NCBI RefSeq assembly: GCF_004342065.1
Contig: NZ_SLZU01000001.1
Coordinates: forward strand, 744,001 to 808,000
DNA from: Primorskyibacter sedentarius
GTDB lineage: Bacteria; Pseudomonadota; Alphaproteobacteria; Rhodobacterales; Rhodobacteraceae
Reading direction: 5' to 3'
Length of the DNA stretch: 64,000 nt
In this document: one piece after another, positions 8,841 through 19,693 of the stretch
How the letters are laid out: every line of letters begins with the position of its first letter
Numbering within the stretch: the stretch's first letter is position 1
Position numbers and translations under genes: made by a program
The notes under the pieces: generated by a model
Told to the model about the DNA's origin: nothing
The model's database searches: none
The model's input: only the letters and a program-made list of their open reading frames with translations

Positions 8841-8856
8841 TTTATCAACTGGTAAA
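8841..8856. promoter_or_regulatory. Imperfect palindrome upstream of preT
   Basis: TTTATCAACTGGTAAA matches its own reverse complement at 12 of 16 positions and sits 53-68 bases before the preT start in an otherwise AT-rich stretch. It has the size and position of an operator for a dimeric repressor of the GntR or LacI kind. No regulator gene lies next to preTA, so the binding protein is unknown. Confidence 0.3.
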
Positions 8857-8967
8857 ATTTGGGCAGTTTGGAAACGCCGCTTACGCTGCGTCGCAGAATT
8901 TCTGCAGACCCATCGCCCAAAACATTAGCGAAAACATAACGAAACCCTTGCACTAAACGGAATGCCG

Positions 8968-8987
8968 CTATGCAGCATTGTGCATAG
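8968..8987. promoter_or_regulatory. Inverted repeat upstream of the DUF1127 gene
   Basis: CTATGCA (8968-8974) and TGCATAG (8981-8987) are perfect inverted copies separated by six bases, centred about 75 bases before the DUF1127 start codon. This is a plausible binding site for a dimeric regulator, or a promoter-proximal hairpin. No known consensus is assigned. Confidence 0.3.
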
Positions 8988-9052
8988 GCAACGCGGCACC
9001 CAAGGCCTATCTTCAGTCTCAACAGCAAGATGATCTGTAAGGAAACAACATC

Positions 9053-9280
9053 ATGGCACATACCGCCACCTACGCAGCCACAGGCTCGCAAGGCAAAACT
9101 CACGGCTTTCTGGCCTTCCTCGGCCGTATCGGCACAGCGCTGATCGAAGCATCGTCGCACAACCGCCGCCTCGAAAAGGTCGAGCGTTTGCAAGCGATGT
9201 CAGACGAGCAGCTTGAAAAGCTGGGCATCCCGCGTGATCGGATCGTGCAGCACGTTTTTGCCGACCTGTACCACATCTAA
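9053..9280 (+). CDS. DUF1127 domain-containing small protein
   Basis: A 75-residue protein whose C-terminal half is the DUF1127 (YjiS-like) module: RRLEKVERLQAMSDEQLEKLGIPRDRI. That module is a short Arg/Leu-rich helical segment ending in a conserved Leu-Gly-hydrophobic turn. A purine-rich ribosome-binding site (AAGGAAAC) precedes ATG 9053. Family members in alphaproteobacteria are small basic proteins; some bind RNA or affect phosphate and stress responses, but the role of this one is unknown. It stands alone between the divergent preT gene and the convergent kdsA gene, only 12 bases from the kdsA stop. Confidence 0.88.
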   Translation: MAHTATYAATGSQGKTHGFLAFLGRIGTALIEASSHNRRLEKVERLQAMSDEQLEKLGIPRDRIVQHVFADLYHI

Positions 9281-9292
9281 GACCCTGGGCGT

Positions 9293-10141
9293 TCAGCCCG
9301 GCGCAGGCAATCCCTTGCGCAAGGCGTCAAACGCCCGAAGTTCCGCGATGAGGCCGGACATCTGATCCACAGGGATCATGTTCGGCCCGTCGCTGGGTGC
9401 ATTATCGGGGTCTTCATGGGTCTCGATGAACAGTGCAGACACCCCGACGGCACAAGCTGCCCGCGCCAGAACCGGCGCAAATTCACGCTGACCCCCGCTG
9501 GATGTTCCCTGCCCGCCGGGCTGCTGCACGGAATGCGTGGCATCGAACACGACGGGATAACCCGTCTGGCCCATCGTCGGCAGGCCCCGGAAATCCGTGA
9601 CAAGCGTGTTATATCCGAAACTGGTGCCGCGCTCGCAAAGCAGGATGTTTTCATTTCCCGTGCTGGCGATCTTGGCGGCGACATTTCCCATGTCCCAGGG
9701 TGCCAGAAACTGCCCTTTCTTCACGTTGATCACCTTGCCGGTCTCGCCGGCGGCCAGCAGCAGATCGGTCTGTCGGCACAGGAAGGCCGGGATTTGCAAG
9801 ATATCGCAGGTTTCGGCAGCGGGCGCACAATGGCCGGGTTCGTGCACATCCGTAAGGACCGGGCAGCCGAACTCTTCTGCGATACGACCGAGGATCTCCA
9901 GCCCCTTTTCCATGCCCAGGCCGCGCTTGGTGCCGATGGAGGACCGGTTGGCCTTGTCATAGCTGGCCTTGAAGACAAACTTCGTGCCGGTCGGCGCGCA
10001 GGCCTCGGCAATGCGGCCTGCCATCATCCGGGCATGGTCCAGACTTTCAAGCTGGCACGGCCCGGTGATCAGCATGAAGGGGGCGTTGCCGCCCACCTCT
10101 ATATCGCCGACCTTTACCGTGCGTCCATCCATCGGGGTCAT
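9293..10141 (-). CDS. kdsA: 3-deoxy-8-phosphooctulonate synthase (Kdo-8-P synthase)
   Basis: A 282-residue enzyme that condenses phosphoenolpyruvate with arabinose 5-phosphate to Kdo 8-phosphate, for the inner core of lipopolysaccharide. Recognisable segments are [10 protein letters not shown] (about 24-33), [12 protein letters not shown] (about 57-68), TDVHEP (about 97) and the [12 protein letters not shown] stretch. Length is normal. It overlaps kdsB by four bases and is the last gene of kdsD-kdsB-kdsA, which together supply activated Kdo. A cysteine-containing metal-binding N-terminal segment (GPCQ) suggests the metal-dependent class, but that is only a guess from sequence. Confidence 0.95.
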   Translation of the reverse strand: MTPMDGRTVKVGDIEVGGNAPFMLITGPCQLESLDHARMMAGRIAEACAPTGTKFVFKASYDKANRSSIGTKRGLGMEKGLEILGRIAEEFGCPVLTDVHEPGHCAPAAETCDILQIPAFLCRQTDLLLAAGETGKVINVKKGQFLAPWDMGNVAAKIASTGNENILLCERGTSFGYNTLVTDFRGLPTMGQTGYPVVFDATHSVQQPGGQGTSSGGQREFAPVLARAACAVGVSALFIETHEDPDNAPSDGPNMIPVDQMSGLIAELRAFDALRKGLPAPG

Positions 10142-10932
10142 GCCAGCGTCCTCAATACAGCTTCAATACGGTCGATATCGGTGGGGTTGTTCAGCTCCCA
10201 GAAGACCCGGCCACGCCCATCGACCTCGACGCAGCGGATCTGGTGGCCGTTTTCCAGAAAACGGAGCTGTTCCAGCCCCTCGACGCCTTCCAGCGGGCCT
10301 TGCGGCCAGCTGCCATAGGCGGTGAGCGCGTCGGGCGTGTATGCGTAAACGCCGACATGGTGGAACACCGGCAAGGGACCATCGGGCAGCTTCTCAGGGT
10401 CAAGATACGGCACGATCTCTTTCGAAAAGTAGAGCGCATTCATATGCTTGTCGAAGACCGCCGTGGTGCCGCCCACGCGGTCATTCTTTCGGTCCTCGGT
10501 GAAATGGCCATAGGTCTCGCGGTCAAGCCGCAAGACGGGTGTCGCCATGCCAACTGCCGGATCGCGGCGCATCTCTTCGATCAGGGCCTCGACGAACCAG
10601 GGCGGCGTCAGGGGCGCGTCGCCTTGCAGGTTCACGATGATGTCGGCGTTCAGCGTGGCCCGCGCAAGCGCGTCGGCGCAGCGGGCGGTGCCGTTTTCGC
10701 ATTGATCGGACGTCATGATCACGCTGGCACCAAACGCCTTTGCGGCATCGGCTATCCGGTCGTCATCGGTGACCACATGCACCGCATCGACGCCCGGAAC
10801 CTGACAGGCCGCTTCCCAGCTCATGCGGATCAGGGATTTGCGGCTGCCATCGGGCTGGCGCAGTTCGGCCAATGGCTTGCCCGGATAGCGCTGCGAGGCG
10901 TAGCGGGCGGGGATCAGGATGACCGCGCTCAT
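10138..10932 (-). CDS. kdsB: CMP-Kdo synthetase (3-deoxy-manno-octulosonate cytidylyltransferase)
   Basis: A 264-residue cytoplasmic nucleotidyltransferase that activates Kdo with CTP before its transfer to lipid A. The N-terminal signature [18 protein letters not shown] (residues 7-24) is diagnostic, and [11 protein letters not shown] holds the Asp that binds the catalytic metal. It overlaps its neighbours by four bases at each end, so expression is coupled to kdsD and kdsA. At the NLQGD site the following residue is Ala rather than the more usual Glu of NVQGDEP, as in some KdsB relatives that handle variant Kdo-like sugars; specificity therefore deserves some caution. Confidence 0.92.
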   Translation of the reverse strand: MSAVILIPARYASQRYPGKPLAELRQPDGSRKSLIRMSWEAACQVPGVDAVHVVTDDDRIADAAKAFGASVIMTSDQCENGTARCADALARATLNADIIVNLQGDAPLTPPWFVEALIEEMRRDPAVGMATPVLRLDRETYGHFTEDRKNDRVGGTTAVFDKHMNALYFSKEIVPYLDPEKLPDGPLPVFHHVGVYAYTPDALTAYGSWPQGPLEGVEGLEQLRFLENGHQIRCVEVDGRGRVFWELNNPTDIDRIEAVLRTLA

Positions 10933-11888
10933 GCCACACCGGCGCGCAGAAGGTCGTGAATATGCAGGATGCCCAAGGGTTCTTTATCCTCCGAGACGAC
11001 AACAAGCGCGCCGATCTTGCGCTCGTTCAAGGTTTTCAGCGCGACCGCGGCCAGACAATCTGGCGCCACGGTCACAGGATCGGGGGTGGCGACCTGTCCC
11101 GCCGTGCGGCTCATCAGGTCGGCCATGTTACGGCGCAGGTCACCGTCGGAGACAACGCCCGCCAGCCTGCCATCTTTGACCACTGCGGCAATGCCGAACC
11201 CTTTTGAGGTCATTTGCAGCAAGGTCTCGCTCATATCCGCATCGGCGGAAACAAGCGGCAGTTCGTCACCGCCATGCATGAAATCCGCGACGCTCGCCAT
11301 TTGCGCGCCCAGCTTGCCACCGGGGTGAAAGACGTGAAAATTCTCGGCCTGAAAGCCGCGATCTTCCATCAAAGCCACCGCAAGCGCATCCCCGAGGGCG
11401 AGCATCATCGTGGTCGATGTGGTGGGTGCCATGCCAATGGCGCAGGCCTCTGGCGCGGCTGGCAGGGTCAGACGCAGATCGGCCGCTCGCATCAGGGTGC
11501 TGTTTTCGCGGCTGGAAATCCCGATCAGCGGGATACCGAAACGCCGCGTATGGGCCACGATATCGCCCAGTTCGGTCGTCTCACCGCTGTTGGAGAGCAG
11601 CACACAAATGTCATCGGTGGTCAGCATCCCCAGATCGCCATGGCTCGCCTCGGATGCATGCACGAATTGCGCGGGCGTCCCGGTAGAGGCCAGCGTCGCC
11701 GCGATCTTGTTGCCGATATGGCCGGACTTGCCGATGCCCGACAACACGACGCGCCCCTTGGCGCCAAGGATCATTGCGACGGCTGCGGGAAAATCTGCGG
11801 GCAGTGCTTCGGCCAAAGTCGCCAGCGCGGCGGCTTCGATGCGCAGGACACGCTGGCCCGTCTTCACGATGGTCTCGGCTGGCGCCAC
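10929..11888 (-). CDS. kdsD: Arabinose-5-phosphate isomerase (KdsD/KpsF)
   Basis: A 319-residue enzyme that interconverts ribulose 5-phosphate and arabinose 5-phosphate, the first step towards Kdo. It has an N-terminal SIS sugar-isomerase domain (VVLSGIGKSGHIGNKIAATL, and LLSNSGETTEL) and two C-terminal CBS domains (about 200-319). I chose GTG 11888 because AGAGGTGG lies just before it and the length then fits the family; the ATG at 11945 adds residues unlike KdsD. First gene of kdsD-kdsB-kdsA and divergent from mreB, so lipopolysaccharide and rod-shape genes share an upstream region. Confidence 0.93.
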   Translation of the reverse strand: MAPAETIVKTGQRVLRIEAAALATLAEALPADFPAAVAMILGAKGRVVLSGIGKSGHIGNKIAATLASTGTPAQFVHASEASHGDLGMLTTDDICVLLSNSGETTELGDIVAHTRRFGIPLIGISSRENSTLMRAADLRLTLPAAPEACAIGMAPTTSTTMMLALGDALAVALMEDRGFQAENFHVFHPGGKLGAQMASVADFMHGGDELPLVSADADMSETLLQMTSKGFGIAAVVKDGRLAGVVSDGDLRRNMADLMSRTAGQVATPDPVTVAPDCLAAVALKTLNERKIGALVVVSEDKEPLGILHIHDLLRAGVA

Positions 11889-13310
<1,422 letters not shown>

Positions 13311-13340
13311 GCTGCCCACCTTTGTCGTAAAGGGGGTCCT

Positions 13341-14276
13341 TTGGCCAGAGATCGTTCACAAAGCGAAGACTACACAGGCCCGTTGCGACGGCTGCTGGTG
13401 TCTGTGCTGGTGCTGTGTCTGATCGGGCTGTTTCTGGTCTGGCGGATCGACAGCCCGCGCGTCGAGAGGTTTCGCGCACAGGTCATCGACAGGGTGATGC
13501 CGGGTTTTGAATGGGTGATGGTGCCGGTGACGGCCACGGTCCACCTGATCCGCGACTTCCAGAGCTACCAGAGCATCTACGAACAGAATCAGGAACTGCG
13601 CCGCGAATTGCAGCAGATGAAGTCGTGGAAAGAGGCCGCTCTGCAGCTGGAGCAGGAAAATGCCCGGTTGCTCGACCTTAACAATGTGCGGCTTGATCCA
13701 AGGCTGACCTTCGTGACGGGCGTGGTTCTGGCCGATAGCGGTTCGCCCTTTCGCCAATCGGTCCTTCTGAATGTCGGGGCGCGCGACGGGATCGTGGATG
13801 GCTGGGCGACTATGGACGGCATCGGCCTTGTCGGACGGATTTCCGGCGTGGGCGAGAATACCAGCCGGGTGATCCTGCTGACCGATGCCTCCAGCCGCAT
13901 CCCTGCGACGATCCAGCCTTCGGGCCAGCGGGCGCTGATTGTTGGCGATAACTCTGCCGCCCCGCCTGTCGATTTTCTGGAAGACCCCGATCAGGTGCGC
14001 CCCGGCGACCGGATCGTGACCAGCGGCGACGGCGAGGTCTTCCCGCCGGGCCTGCTGATCGGTCAGGTTGCACAAGACCCGGGCGGACGTTTCCGCGCAC
14101 GGCTCGCCGCCGATTACGAACGGCTCGAATTCCTGCGCGTATTGCGGGACCACGGCAGCCGCAGGGTTGAAAGCCCCAGCGCATTGATCGCCCCGCTGAC
14201 GCTGCCCGACGAGGTGCTGCCGCCCGAAGAACAGGCCGCCGATCCCGTCACGGAAGTCGAGGATGGCAATGGTTGA
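13341..14276 (+). CDS. mreC: Rod shape-determining protein MreC
   Basis: A 311-residue periplasmic scaffold anchored by one transmembrane helix (about residues 15-34). A coiled coil (about 70-115, rich in Gln/Glu/Leu) is followed by the two beta-barrels of MreC, with DGIGLVGRISGVG and the closing segment GDRIVTSGDGEVFPPGLLIGQ. It activates PBP2/RodA and links MreB to wall synthesis. The start is TTG 13341, preceded by AAAGGGGGTCC at good spacing; no in-frame ATG fits. The C-terminal tail after residue 280 is acidic. It overlaps mreD by 14 bases. Confidence 0.94.
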   Translation: MARDRSQSEDYTGPLRRLLVSVLVLCLIGLFLVWRIDSPRVERFRAQVIDRVMPGFEWVMVPVTATVHLIRDFQSYQSIYEQNQELRRELQQMKSWKEAALQLEQENARLLDLNNVRLDPRLTFVTGVVLADSGSPFRQSVLLNVGARDGIVDGWATMDGIGLVGRISGVGENTSRVILLTDASSRIPATIQPSGQRALIVGDNSAAPPVDFLEDPDQVRPGDRIVTSGDGEVFPPGLLIGQVAQDPGGRFRARLAADYERLEFLRVLRDHGSRRVESPSALIAPLTLPDEVLPPEEQAADPVTEVEDGNG

Positions 14277-14808
14277 TCAAAGCCCATCCAGATTGTGGAC
14301 GATGCGCGCGGCCTATGTGGCGCTGTGCCTCGTGGTGATCTTCTTTCACCTGTTGCCGCTGGAAACCATGCCGCGCCGATGGGCCGCGCCTGACTTCATG
14401 GTTGCACTCAGCGTGGTTTGGGCAATCCGACGCCCTGAATACGTGCCAGCCCTATCTGTCGCGGCGGTGATGCTGCTGGCGGATCTGATGTTTCAACGTC
14501 CTCCAGGACTTTGGGCCGCGTTGATCGTGATCACTGTCGAATGGCTGAAACGACGCCAGCGTCGCCACCGCGACACGTCTTTCGCTATGGAATGGCTTAC
14601 GGTAGTATCCGCGCTGACGCTTGCAACGCTTGCCAACCGGTTGGTCTTGCTGTCGGTCATGTACGCGCCTGGATCGTTGTACCTGGCATTGATGCAGCTG
14701 GCGATGACAGCCTTTGCCTATCCGGTGGTGGTAATGCTTTCGCGGCTGCTGCTAGGGGTGCGCCACGCCGCCCCCGGCGAAGTAGACACTCTGGGACGCA
14801 AGATATGA
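14263..14808 (+). CDS. mreD: Rod shape-determining protein MreD
   Basis: A 181-residue inner-membrane protein with about five hydrophobic segments (near 15-30, 40-55, 60-80, 105-130 and 135-160), as expected for MreD. It carries the conserved Pro-Asp after the second loop (WAAPDFMVALSVVW). The 5' end lies inside mreC and its stop overlaps the mrdA start (ATGA). MreD partners MreC in the elongasome. The start could also be ATG 14269, two codons later. Confidence 0.9.
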   Translation: MAMVDQSPSRLWTMRAAYVALCLVVIFFHLLPLETMPRRWAAPDFMVALSVVWAIRRPEYVPALSVAAVMLLADLMFQRPPGLWAALIVITVEWLKRRQRRHRDTSFAMEWLTVVSALTLATLANRLVLLSVMYAPGSLYLALMQLAMTAFAYPVVVMLSRLLLGVRHAAPGEVDTLGRKI

Positions 14809-16745
14809 GACGCTCGCCAAAGGATACCGTCGACAGCTATCGCCGCATATCGCGGCGCGGGCTGATCCTTGGCGGCATGCAGTTGGGGTTTGTCGGATTG
14901 CTTGGCCTGCGCATGCGGTACATGCAGGTCGAACAGGCCGATGAGTTCCGCCTTCTTGCCGAAGAGAACCGCGTCAATATCCGGCTGATCCCGCCCGCGC
15001 GCGGCCAGATCTTTGACCGCAACGGTGCTGTTATTGCCGAAAACGCGCCGTCCTACCGCATCACGATGGTGCGCGAGGATGCAGGCAATGTCGAAGAGGT
15101 GATCGAGCGTCTGTCGGCTCTGGTCAGGCTGGACGAGGACGAGTTGAGCCGCGCCATGGCCGAGATGGACCGCTCCGCGCCGTTCTTGCCGATCACCATC
15201 GCCGACCGCGTCAGTTGGGACGATATCAGCCGCGTGGCCGTCAACGCCCCCGCCCTGCCCGGCATCACGCCCGAGGTTGGCCTGTCGCGGCATTACCCGA
15301 TGGGATCTGATTTTGCGCATGTGGCGGGCTATGTCGGCCCCGTCTCTGAACGTGATCTGGCGCGCTATGAAGACCCTGAACCATTGCTGCGCATCCCGCG
15401 CTTCCAGATCGGCAAGGTCGGGGTGGAGGCGAAATACGAAGAGGCCCTGCGTGGCAAGGCCGGCGCGAAACGGGTCGAAGTCAACGCTGTTGGCCGTGTA
15501 ATGCGCGAACTTGGCCGCCGCGAGGGCGAAGCGGGCGCCGACCTTCAACTGACCGTCGACAATGGCCTTCAGAACTACATTCAGGCCCGGCTTGGCCCCG
15601 AAAGCGCCTCTGTCGTGGTGATGGATCTGACCGAAGGCGACGTTCTGGCCATCGCCTCGTCGCCGTCTTATGACCCCAACAAATTCGTGCGCGGTATCTC
15701 TTTTGATGACTACGCGATCCTGCGCGACAACACGCATCGCCCTCTGGCGTCCAAGACCGTGCAGGATGCCTATCCGCCCGGCTCTACCTTCAAGATGGTG
15801 ACGGCGCTGGCGGCGCTGGATGCGGGTGTGATCTCGCCCGAGGAAACTGTCTGGTGCCCCGGCCACCTTGAAGTTGGCGGGCGCAAATTCCACTGCTGGA
15901 AGCGTCGGGGCCATGGTCACATGAACCTCGAAACCTCGCTGCGCGAAAGCTGTGACGTCTACTACTATGACCTGTCGCTGAAGGTCGGGATCGAGAAAAT
16001 CACCGAAACGGCGCTGCGCCTCGGGCTGGGTGCCTCGCACGATATTCCGATGTCCGCCGTCACCGAGGGGCTGACCCCGACCAAGGCGTGGAAAGAACGC
16101 GAACGCGGGTCGTCCTGGGTGATCGGGGACACGGTCAACGCCTCCATCGGGCAGGGATTCGTGCTGACCTCGCCGCTGCAACTGGCGGTGATGACGGCGC
16201 GGCTGGCCACGGGCCGCAAAGTGACGCCCCGGCTGGTGAAATCGATCGAGGGCGTCGAAACCCAAAGCCAGGTCGGCGAAAGCCTTGGCTTCAACGAGAA
16301 CCACCTGCGCTGGATCCGCAAGGCGATGTTCGCGGTCTCGAACAACAAGCGCGGCACCGCCTACAGCCAGCGCATCGCCGAAGAGGCGTTTCGCATGGCG
16401 GGCAAGACCGGCACCAGCCAGGTCCGAAACATTACGGCCGCCGAACGCGCCCGAGGCGTGACCAGCAACGATGACCTTCCGTGGGAGCGGCGCGACCACG
16501 GCCTGTTCGTGGCCTTCGCACCCTACGAGGCACCCAAAATCGCCGTCTCCGTGGTTGTCGAACATGGCGGTGGCTCTGGCGCGGCCACGCCGATTGCGCG
16601 GGACGTGGCACTTCAGGCACTTTACGGCGGCGACCCGCCGCTCAGTGCCTATCCCAGCAAGGATCGCAGCCGCATCAAGGCACAACAGGAACGGTTGGAA
16701 CGCGAACGCCGCCTGCCCGAAAGCGATGGGCGCAGCCGGGCATGA
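14805..16745 (+). CDS. mrdA: Penicillin-binding protein 2 (elongation transpeptidase)
   Basis: A 646-residue class B penicillin-binding protein that cross-links peptidoglycan during cell elongation, with RodA as the partner glycosyltransferase. One N-terminal transmembrane anchor (about 20-40) precedes the dimerisation domain (IPPARGQIFDRNG, about 60). The transpeptidase domain has the acylated serine in PPGSTFKM (Ser327, Lys330) and KTGTS at Lys534. A Cys-rich loop (VWCPGHLEV and FHCWKRRGHGH) matches the family. The true start is ATG 14805 overlapping the mreD stop; a longer frame to 14511 is an mreD shadow. Confidence 0.96.
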   Translation: MRRSPKDTVDSYRRISRRGLILGGMQLGFVGLLGLRMRYMQVEQADEFRLLAEENRVNIRLIPPARGQIFDRNGAVIAENAPSYRITMVREDAGNVEEVIERLSALVRLDEDELSRAMAEMDRSAPFLPITIADRVSWDDISRVAVNAPALPGITPEVGLSRHYPMGSDFAHVAGYVGPVSERDLARYEDPEPLLRIPRFQIGKVGVEAKYEEALRGKAGAKRVEVNAVGRVMRELGRREGEAGADLQLTVDNGLQNYIQARLGPESASVVVMDLTEGDVLAIASSPSYDPNKFVRGISFDDYAILRDNTHRPLASKTVQDAYPPGSTFKMVTALAALDAGVISPEETVWCPGHLEVGGRKFHCWKRRGHGHMNLETSLRESCDVYYYDLSLKVGIEKITETALRLGLGASHDIPMSAVTEGLTPTKAWKERERGSSWVIGDTVNASIGQGFVLTSPLQLAVMTARLATGRKVTPRLVKSIEGVETQSQVGESLGFNENHLRWIRKAMFAVSNNKRGTAYSQRIAEEAFRMAGKTGTSQVRNITAAERARGVTSNDDLPWERRDHGLFVAFAPYEAPKIAVSVVVEHGGGSGAATPIARDVALQALYGGDPPLSAYPSKDRSRIKAQQERLERERRLPESDGRSRA

Positions 16746-17881
16746 GTTATCTTGAATATACCGTCAAGGCCGTCCCGTCGGGGCTGCGCAAGGTGCTTTA
16801 CCTCAACTGGCCCCTCGCACTCCTACTGACGGCGGTGGCCAGCATCGGGTTCTTGATGCTCTACTCCGTCGCGGGCGGGTCATTCTCTCCCTGGGCCGAA
16901 CCGCAGATGAAGCGCTATGCCCTTGGGTTTGTCGCGATGTTCCTCGTGGCGCTTGTGCCGATCTGGTTCTGGCGCAACATGGCCGCGCTCGCCTATCTGG
17001 TCTCGATCATGCTGCTGGTCTTCGTGGAACTGTTCGGCACGGTCGGCATGGGCGCACAGCGCTGGATCGATCTTGGCTTCATGCGGCTGCAACCTTCAGA
17101 GCTGACGAAGATCACCCTCGTTATGTTCCTTGCCGCCTATTACGACTGGCTGCCGATGCGTAATACGTCGAGACCGCTCTGGGTGCTGCCGCCGATCCTG
17201 ATCATCCTTCTGCCAACCGCCATGGTGCTCAAACAGCCAGACCTTGGCACTGCGATCCTGCTCGTCACCGCAGGCGGGCTGATGATGTTTCTTGCCGGTG
17301 TCCACTGGGCCTATTTCGCCGTGGTGCTCGCCCTTGCGGGGGGCACGATCGCTGCGGTTTTCCAAAGCCGCGGCACGGACTGGCAACTGCTCAAGGATTA
17401 CCAGTTCCGCCGTATCGATACGTTCCTCGATCCGTCCACCGATCCGCTTGGCGCCGGGTATCACATCACGCAGGCCAAGATCGCGATGGGGTCCGGCGGC
17501 TGGACGGGCCGCGGCTTCATGCAGGGCACGCAATCACGGCTGAACTTTCTGCCTGAAAAGCATACCGACTTCATCTTCAACACGTTGGCCGAGGAATTCG
17601 GCTTTATCGGCGGGTTTTCTTTGCTGGCGCTCTATGTGCTGATCCTGATCTTCTGCATCATTTCCGCCCTTCAGAACCGCGACAGGTTCTCCTCGCTCCT
17701 CACCCTTGGGGTCGGGCTGACGTTTTTCCTGTTCTTTGCCGTCAACATGTCGATGGTGATGGGGCTGGCCCCCGTGGTCGGTGTCCCGCTGCCGCTTGTC
17801 AGCTATGGCGGCTCGGCGATGCTGGTCTTGATGATCGCCTTCGGCCTGGTGCAAAGCGCCCATATCCACCGACCACGTTAA
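16742..17881 (+). CDS. rodA: Rod shape-determining protein RodA (SEDS glycosyltransferase)
   Basis: A 379-residue polytopic SEDS protein that polymerises glycan strands from lipid II for side-wall growth. About ten transmembrane helices are visible. The family motifs include QRWIDLGFMRLQPSELTKI near residue 100, the large loop RIDTFLDPSTDPLGAGYH with GRGFMQGTQ, and the C-terminal GVPLPLVSYGGSAML. ATG 16742 overlaps the mrdA stop (ATGA); the frame upstream of it is mrdA shadow. Last gene of the mre-mrd-rod operon; the next start is only nine bases on, so read-through is likely. Confidence 0.96.
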   Translation: MSYLEYTVKAVPSGLRKVLYLNWPLALLLTAVASIGFLMLYSVAGGSFSPWAEPQMKRYALGFVAMFLVALVPIWFWRNMAALAYLVSIMLLVFVELFGTVGMGAQRWIDLGFMRLQPSELTKITLVMFLAAYYDWLPMRNTSRPLWVLPPILIILLPTAMVLKQPDLGTAILLVTAGGLMMFLAGVHWAYFAVVLALAGGTIAAVFQSRGTDWQLLKDYQFRRIDTFLDPSTDPLGAGYHITQAKIAMGSGGWTGRGFMQGTQSRLNFLPEKHTDFIFNTLAEEFGFIGGFSLLALYVLILIFCIISALQNRDRFSSLLTLGVGLTFFLFFAVNMSMVMGLAPVVGVPLPLVSYGGSAMLVLMIAFGLVQSAHIHRPR

Positions 17882-17890
17882 GGGAACTCC

Positions 17891-18823
17891 ATGAGCGTCA
17901 ACATACTTTTCGCCGCCGATCAGGCGGACTGGCCCGATTACGAGATTCCTCTGCGTGAGGCGCTGACAACCGAAGGGCTGGAGTTTGACCTGCGAACCAC
18001 GTTCGACCCACAGGTGGTGGATTACATCGTCTACGCGCCCAGCAGCGACGTGCAGGATTTCACGCCCTACACGCGGCTGAAGGCCGTCCTGAACCTCTGG
18101 GCCGGCGTCGAAGGCGTCGCTGGCAACCAGACGCTCAATGTTCCGCTTGCGCGCATGGTGGACCACGGATTGACGCAAGGCATGGTCGAATGGGTCACAG
18201 GCCACGTTTTGCGGCACCATCTGGGCATGGATGCGCATATCGTGAACCCCGCGCATGAATGGGCTCTCGGTGCGCCCCCTCTGGCAGAGGACCGCCCGGT
18301 CACCATTCTGGGCTACGGCGCCCTTGGCACCGCCTGCGGCGAGGCGCTTCGGACCCTTGGCTTTCCTGTGACGGGTTGGAGCCGACGGCCCGGCGACACG
18401 CCCGGCATCAATCGTCTGCACGGGTCCGACGGTTTCACAAAGGCGCTTGAGACAGCGGCGATCCTCGTTCTGCTCCTTCCACTGACCATTGATACGGAAA
18501 ATCTGATCGACGCGGACGCGCTCGCACGGCTTCCCAAAGGGGCCGTCATCATCAACCCCGGACGCGGTGGCCTGATTGACGACGCGGCGCTGATCGCGGC
18601 GCTTGATGAGGGCCATATCTCACATGCCACGCTTGACGTTTTCCGCGTAGAGCCGTTGCCCGCCGATGACCCCTACTGGGCACACCCCAAGGTAACGGTC
18701 ACGCCCCATATCGCGTCAGAAACACGGCCCAAGACCGCCGCCCGCACCATCGCACAGAACATCCGGCGGGCCGAGGACGGCCTGCCGCTCAATCACCTTG
18801 TAGACCGGGACCGCGGCTACTGA
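17891..18823 (+). CDS. ghrA: D-2-hydroxyacid dehydrogenase, glyoxylate/hydroxypyruvate reductase A-like
   Basis: A 310-residue NAD(P)-dependent 2-hydroxyacid dehydrogenase of the GhrA branch. The cofactor loop is [20 protein letters not shown] (about residues 139-158). Catalytic Arg lies in NLWAGVEG to RMVD, Glu in DVFRVEPLP and His in PHIASETRP. GhrA reduces glyoxylate or hydroxypyruvate to glycolate or D-glycerate. It follows rodA by nine bases and precedes rpe by 32 bases, so it may be co-transcribed with the cell-shape operon, though no functional link is obvious. The exact substrate is not provable by sequence. Confidence 0.85.
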   Translation: MSVNILFAADQADWPDYEIPLREALTTEGLEFDLRTTFDPQVVDYIVYAPSSDVQDFTPYTRLKAVLNLWAGVEGVAGNQTLNVPLARMVDHGLTQGMVEWVTGHVLRHHLGMDAHIVNPAHEWALGAPPLAEDRPVTILGYGALGTACGEALRTLGFPVTGWSRRPGDTPGINRLHGSDGFTKALETAAILVLLLPLTIDTENLIDADALARLPKGAVIINPGRGGLIDDAALIAALDEGHISHATLDVFRVEPLPADDPYWAHPKVTVTPHIASETRPKTAARTIAQNIRRAEDGLPLNHLVDRDRGY

Positions 18824-18855
18824 TAAAGCGCCCTCAACCAGCGCAGGAGACCACC

Positions 18856-19545
18856 ATGAGCTTCGACCGTTCCATCAAGATCGCTCCGTCGATCCTTTCC
18901 GCCGATTTTGCCAATTTTGGCCAGGAGATCCGCGCGATAGAGGATCAGGGCGCCGATTGGGTGCATGTGGATGTCATGGACGGGCATTTCGTTCCGAACC
19001 TGACCTTCGGCCCGCCTGCGGTCAAAGCCTTCCGCCCGCATGTCAAAACCTTCATGGATGTGCACCTGATGATCGCGCCGGTCGATCCCTATATCGACGC
19101 CTATGCGGACGCAGGCGCCGATATGATCACCGCCCATGTCGAAGCCGGCCCCCATATCCACCGCACATTGCAGGCCATCCGGGCCACCGGCACCAAGGCA
19201 GGTGTGGCGCTGAACCCCGGCACGCCCGCCTCTGCGGTAGAAACCCTGTTGGACCTTGCCGACATGGTGCTGGTCATGACCGTGAACCCCGGATTTGGCG
19301 GACAGAAGTTCATTCACAGCCAGGTCGAAAAGGTCAAAACCATTCGCAACATGATCGGGGACCGCGACATTCACATCCAGATCGATGGTGGCGTCGACCC
19401 GTCGACCGCTCCGTTGGTTGCGGCTGCGGGCGCCGACGTTCTTGTCGCCGGGTCCGCCGTTTTCAAAGGCGGCTCGGTCGGCGCGCTCGAAATCTATGGC
19501 CAGAACATCCGCGCCATCCGTGACGCGGCCCAACAAGTGATCTGA
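18856..19545 (+). CDS. rpe: Ribulose-phosphate 3-epimerase
   Basis: A 229-residue TIM-barrel enzyme interconverting ribulose 5-phosphate and xylulose 5-phosphate, in the pentose phosphate pathway. The signature starts [14 protein letters not shown] (residues 8-21). Metal-binding [18 protein letters not shown] (about 36-53), [12 protein letters not shown] (about 141-152) and [11 protein letters not shown] complete the active site. A purine-rich AGGAGACCACC precedes the ATG. A bidirectional hairpin terminator lies between it and the convergent uvrC. Length is normal. Confidence 0.96.
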   Translation: MSFDRSIKIAPSILSADFANFGQEIRAIEDQGADWVHVDVMDGHFVPNLTFGPPAVKAFRPHVKTFMDVHLMIAPVDPYIDAYADAGADMITAHVEAGPHIHRTLQAIRATGTKAGVALNPGTPASAVETLLDLADMVLVMTVNPGFGGQKFIHSQVEKVKTIRNMIGDRDIHIQIDGGVDPSTAPLVAAAGADVLVAGSAVFKGGSVGALEIYGQNIRAIRDAAQQVI

Positions 19546-19632
19546 ACCCGCGTCCTGCCGACCAAAACAACCTGCGCACCAGTTAATACCGGACGCGCAG
19601 GTCACCTTGGCGCGTCACGCTTCCACTGGCTG

Positions 19633-19660
19633 AAAAAAGAGCGCGCGGAAGCGCTCATTT
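19633..19660. terminator. Bidirectional rho-independent terminator between rpe and uvrC
   Basis: GAGCGC (19639-19644), a six-base loop and GCGCTC (19651-19656) form the stem. It is flanked by six A on the left and ATTTT on the right. Read from the minus strand it ends in TTTTTT, so it is strongest for uvrC; for rpe on the plus strand the tail is a weaker ATTTT. Confidence 0.8.
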
Positions 19661-19693
19661 TGGGTGCGCCGCCTGCCTTGAACGGGTCAGGCC

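Noticed and set aside
14511-14804. Upstream extension of mrdA
   Set aside because: The 98 extra codons are out of phase with mreD, which is well supported, and mrdA starts at the ATGA overlap at 14805.
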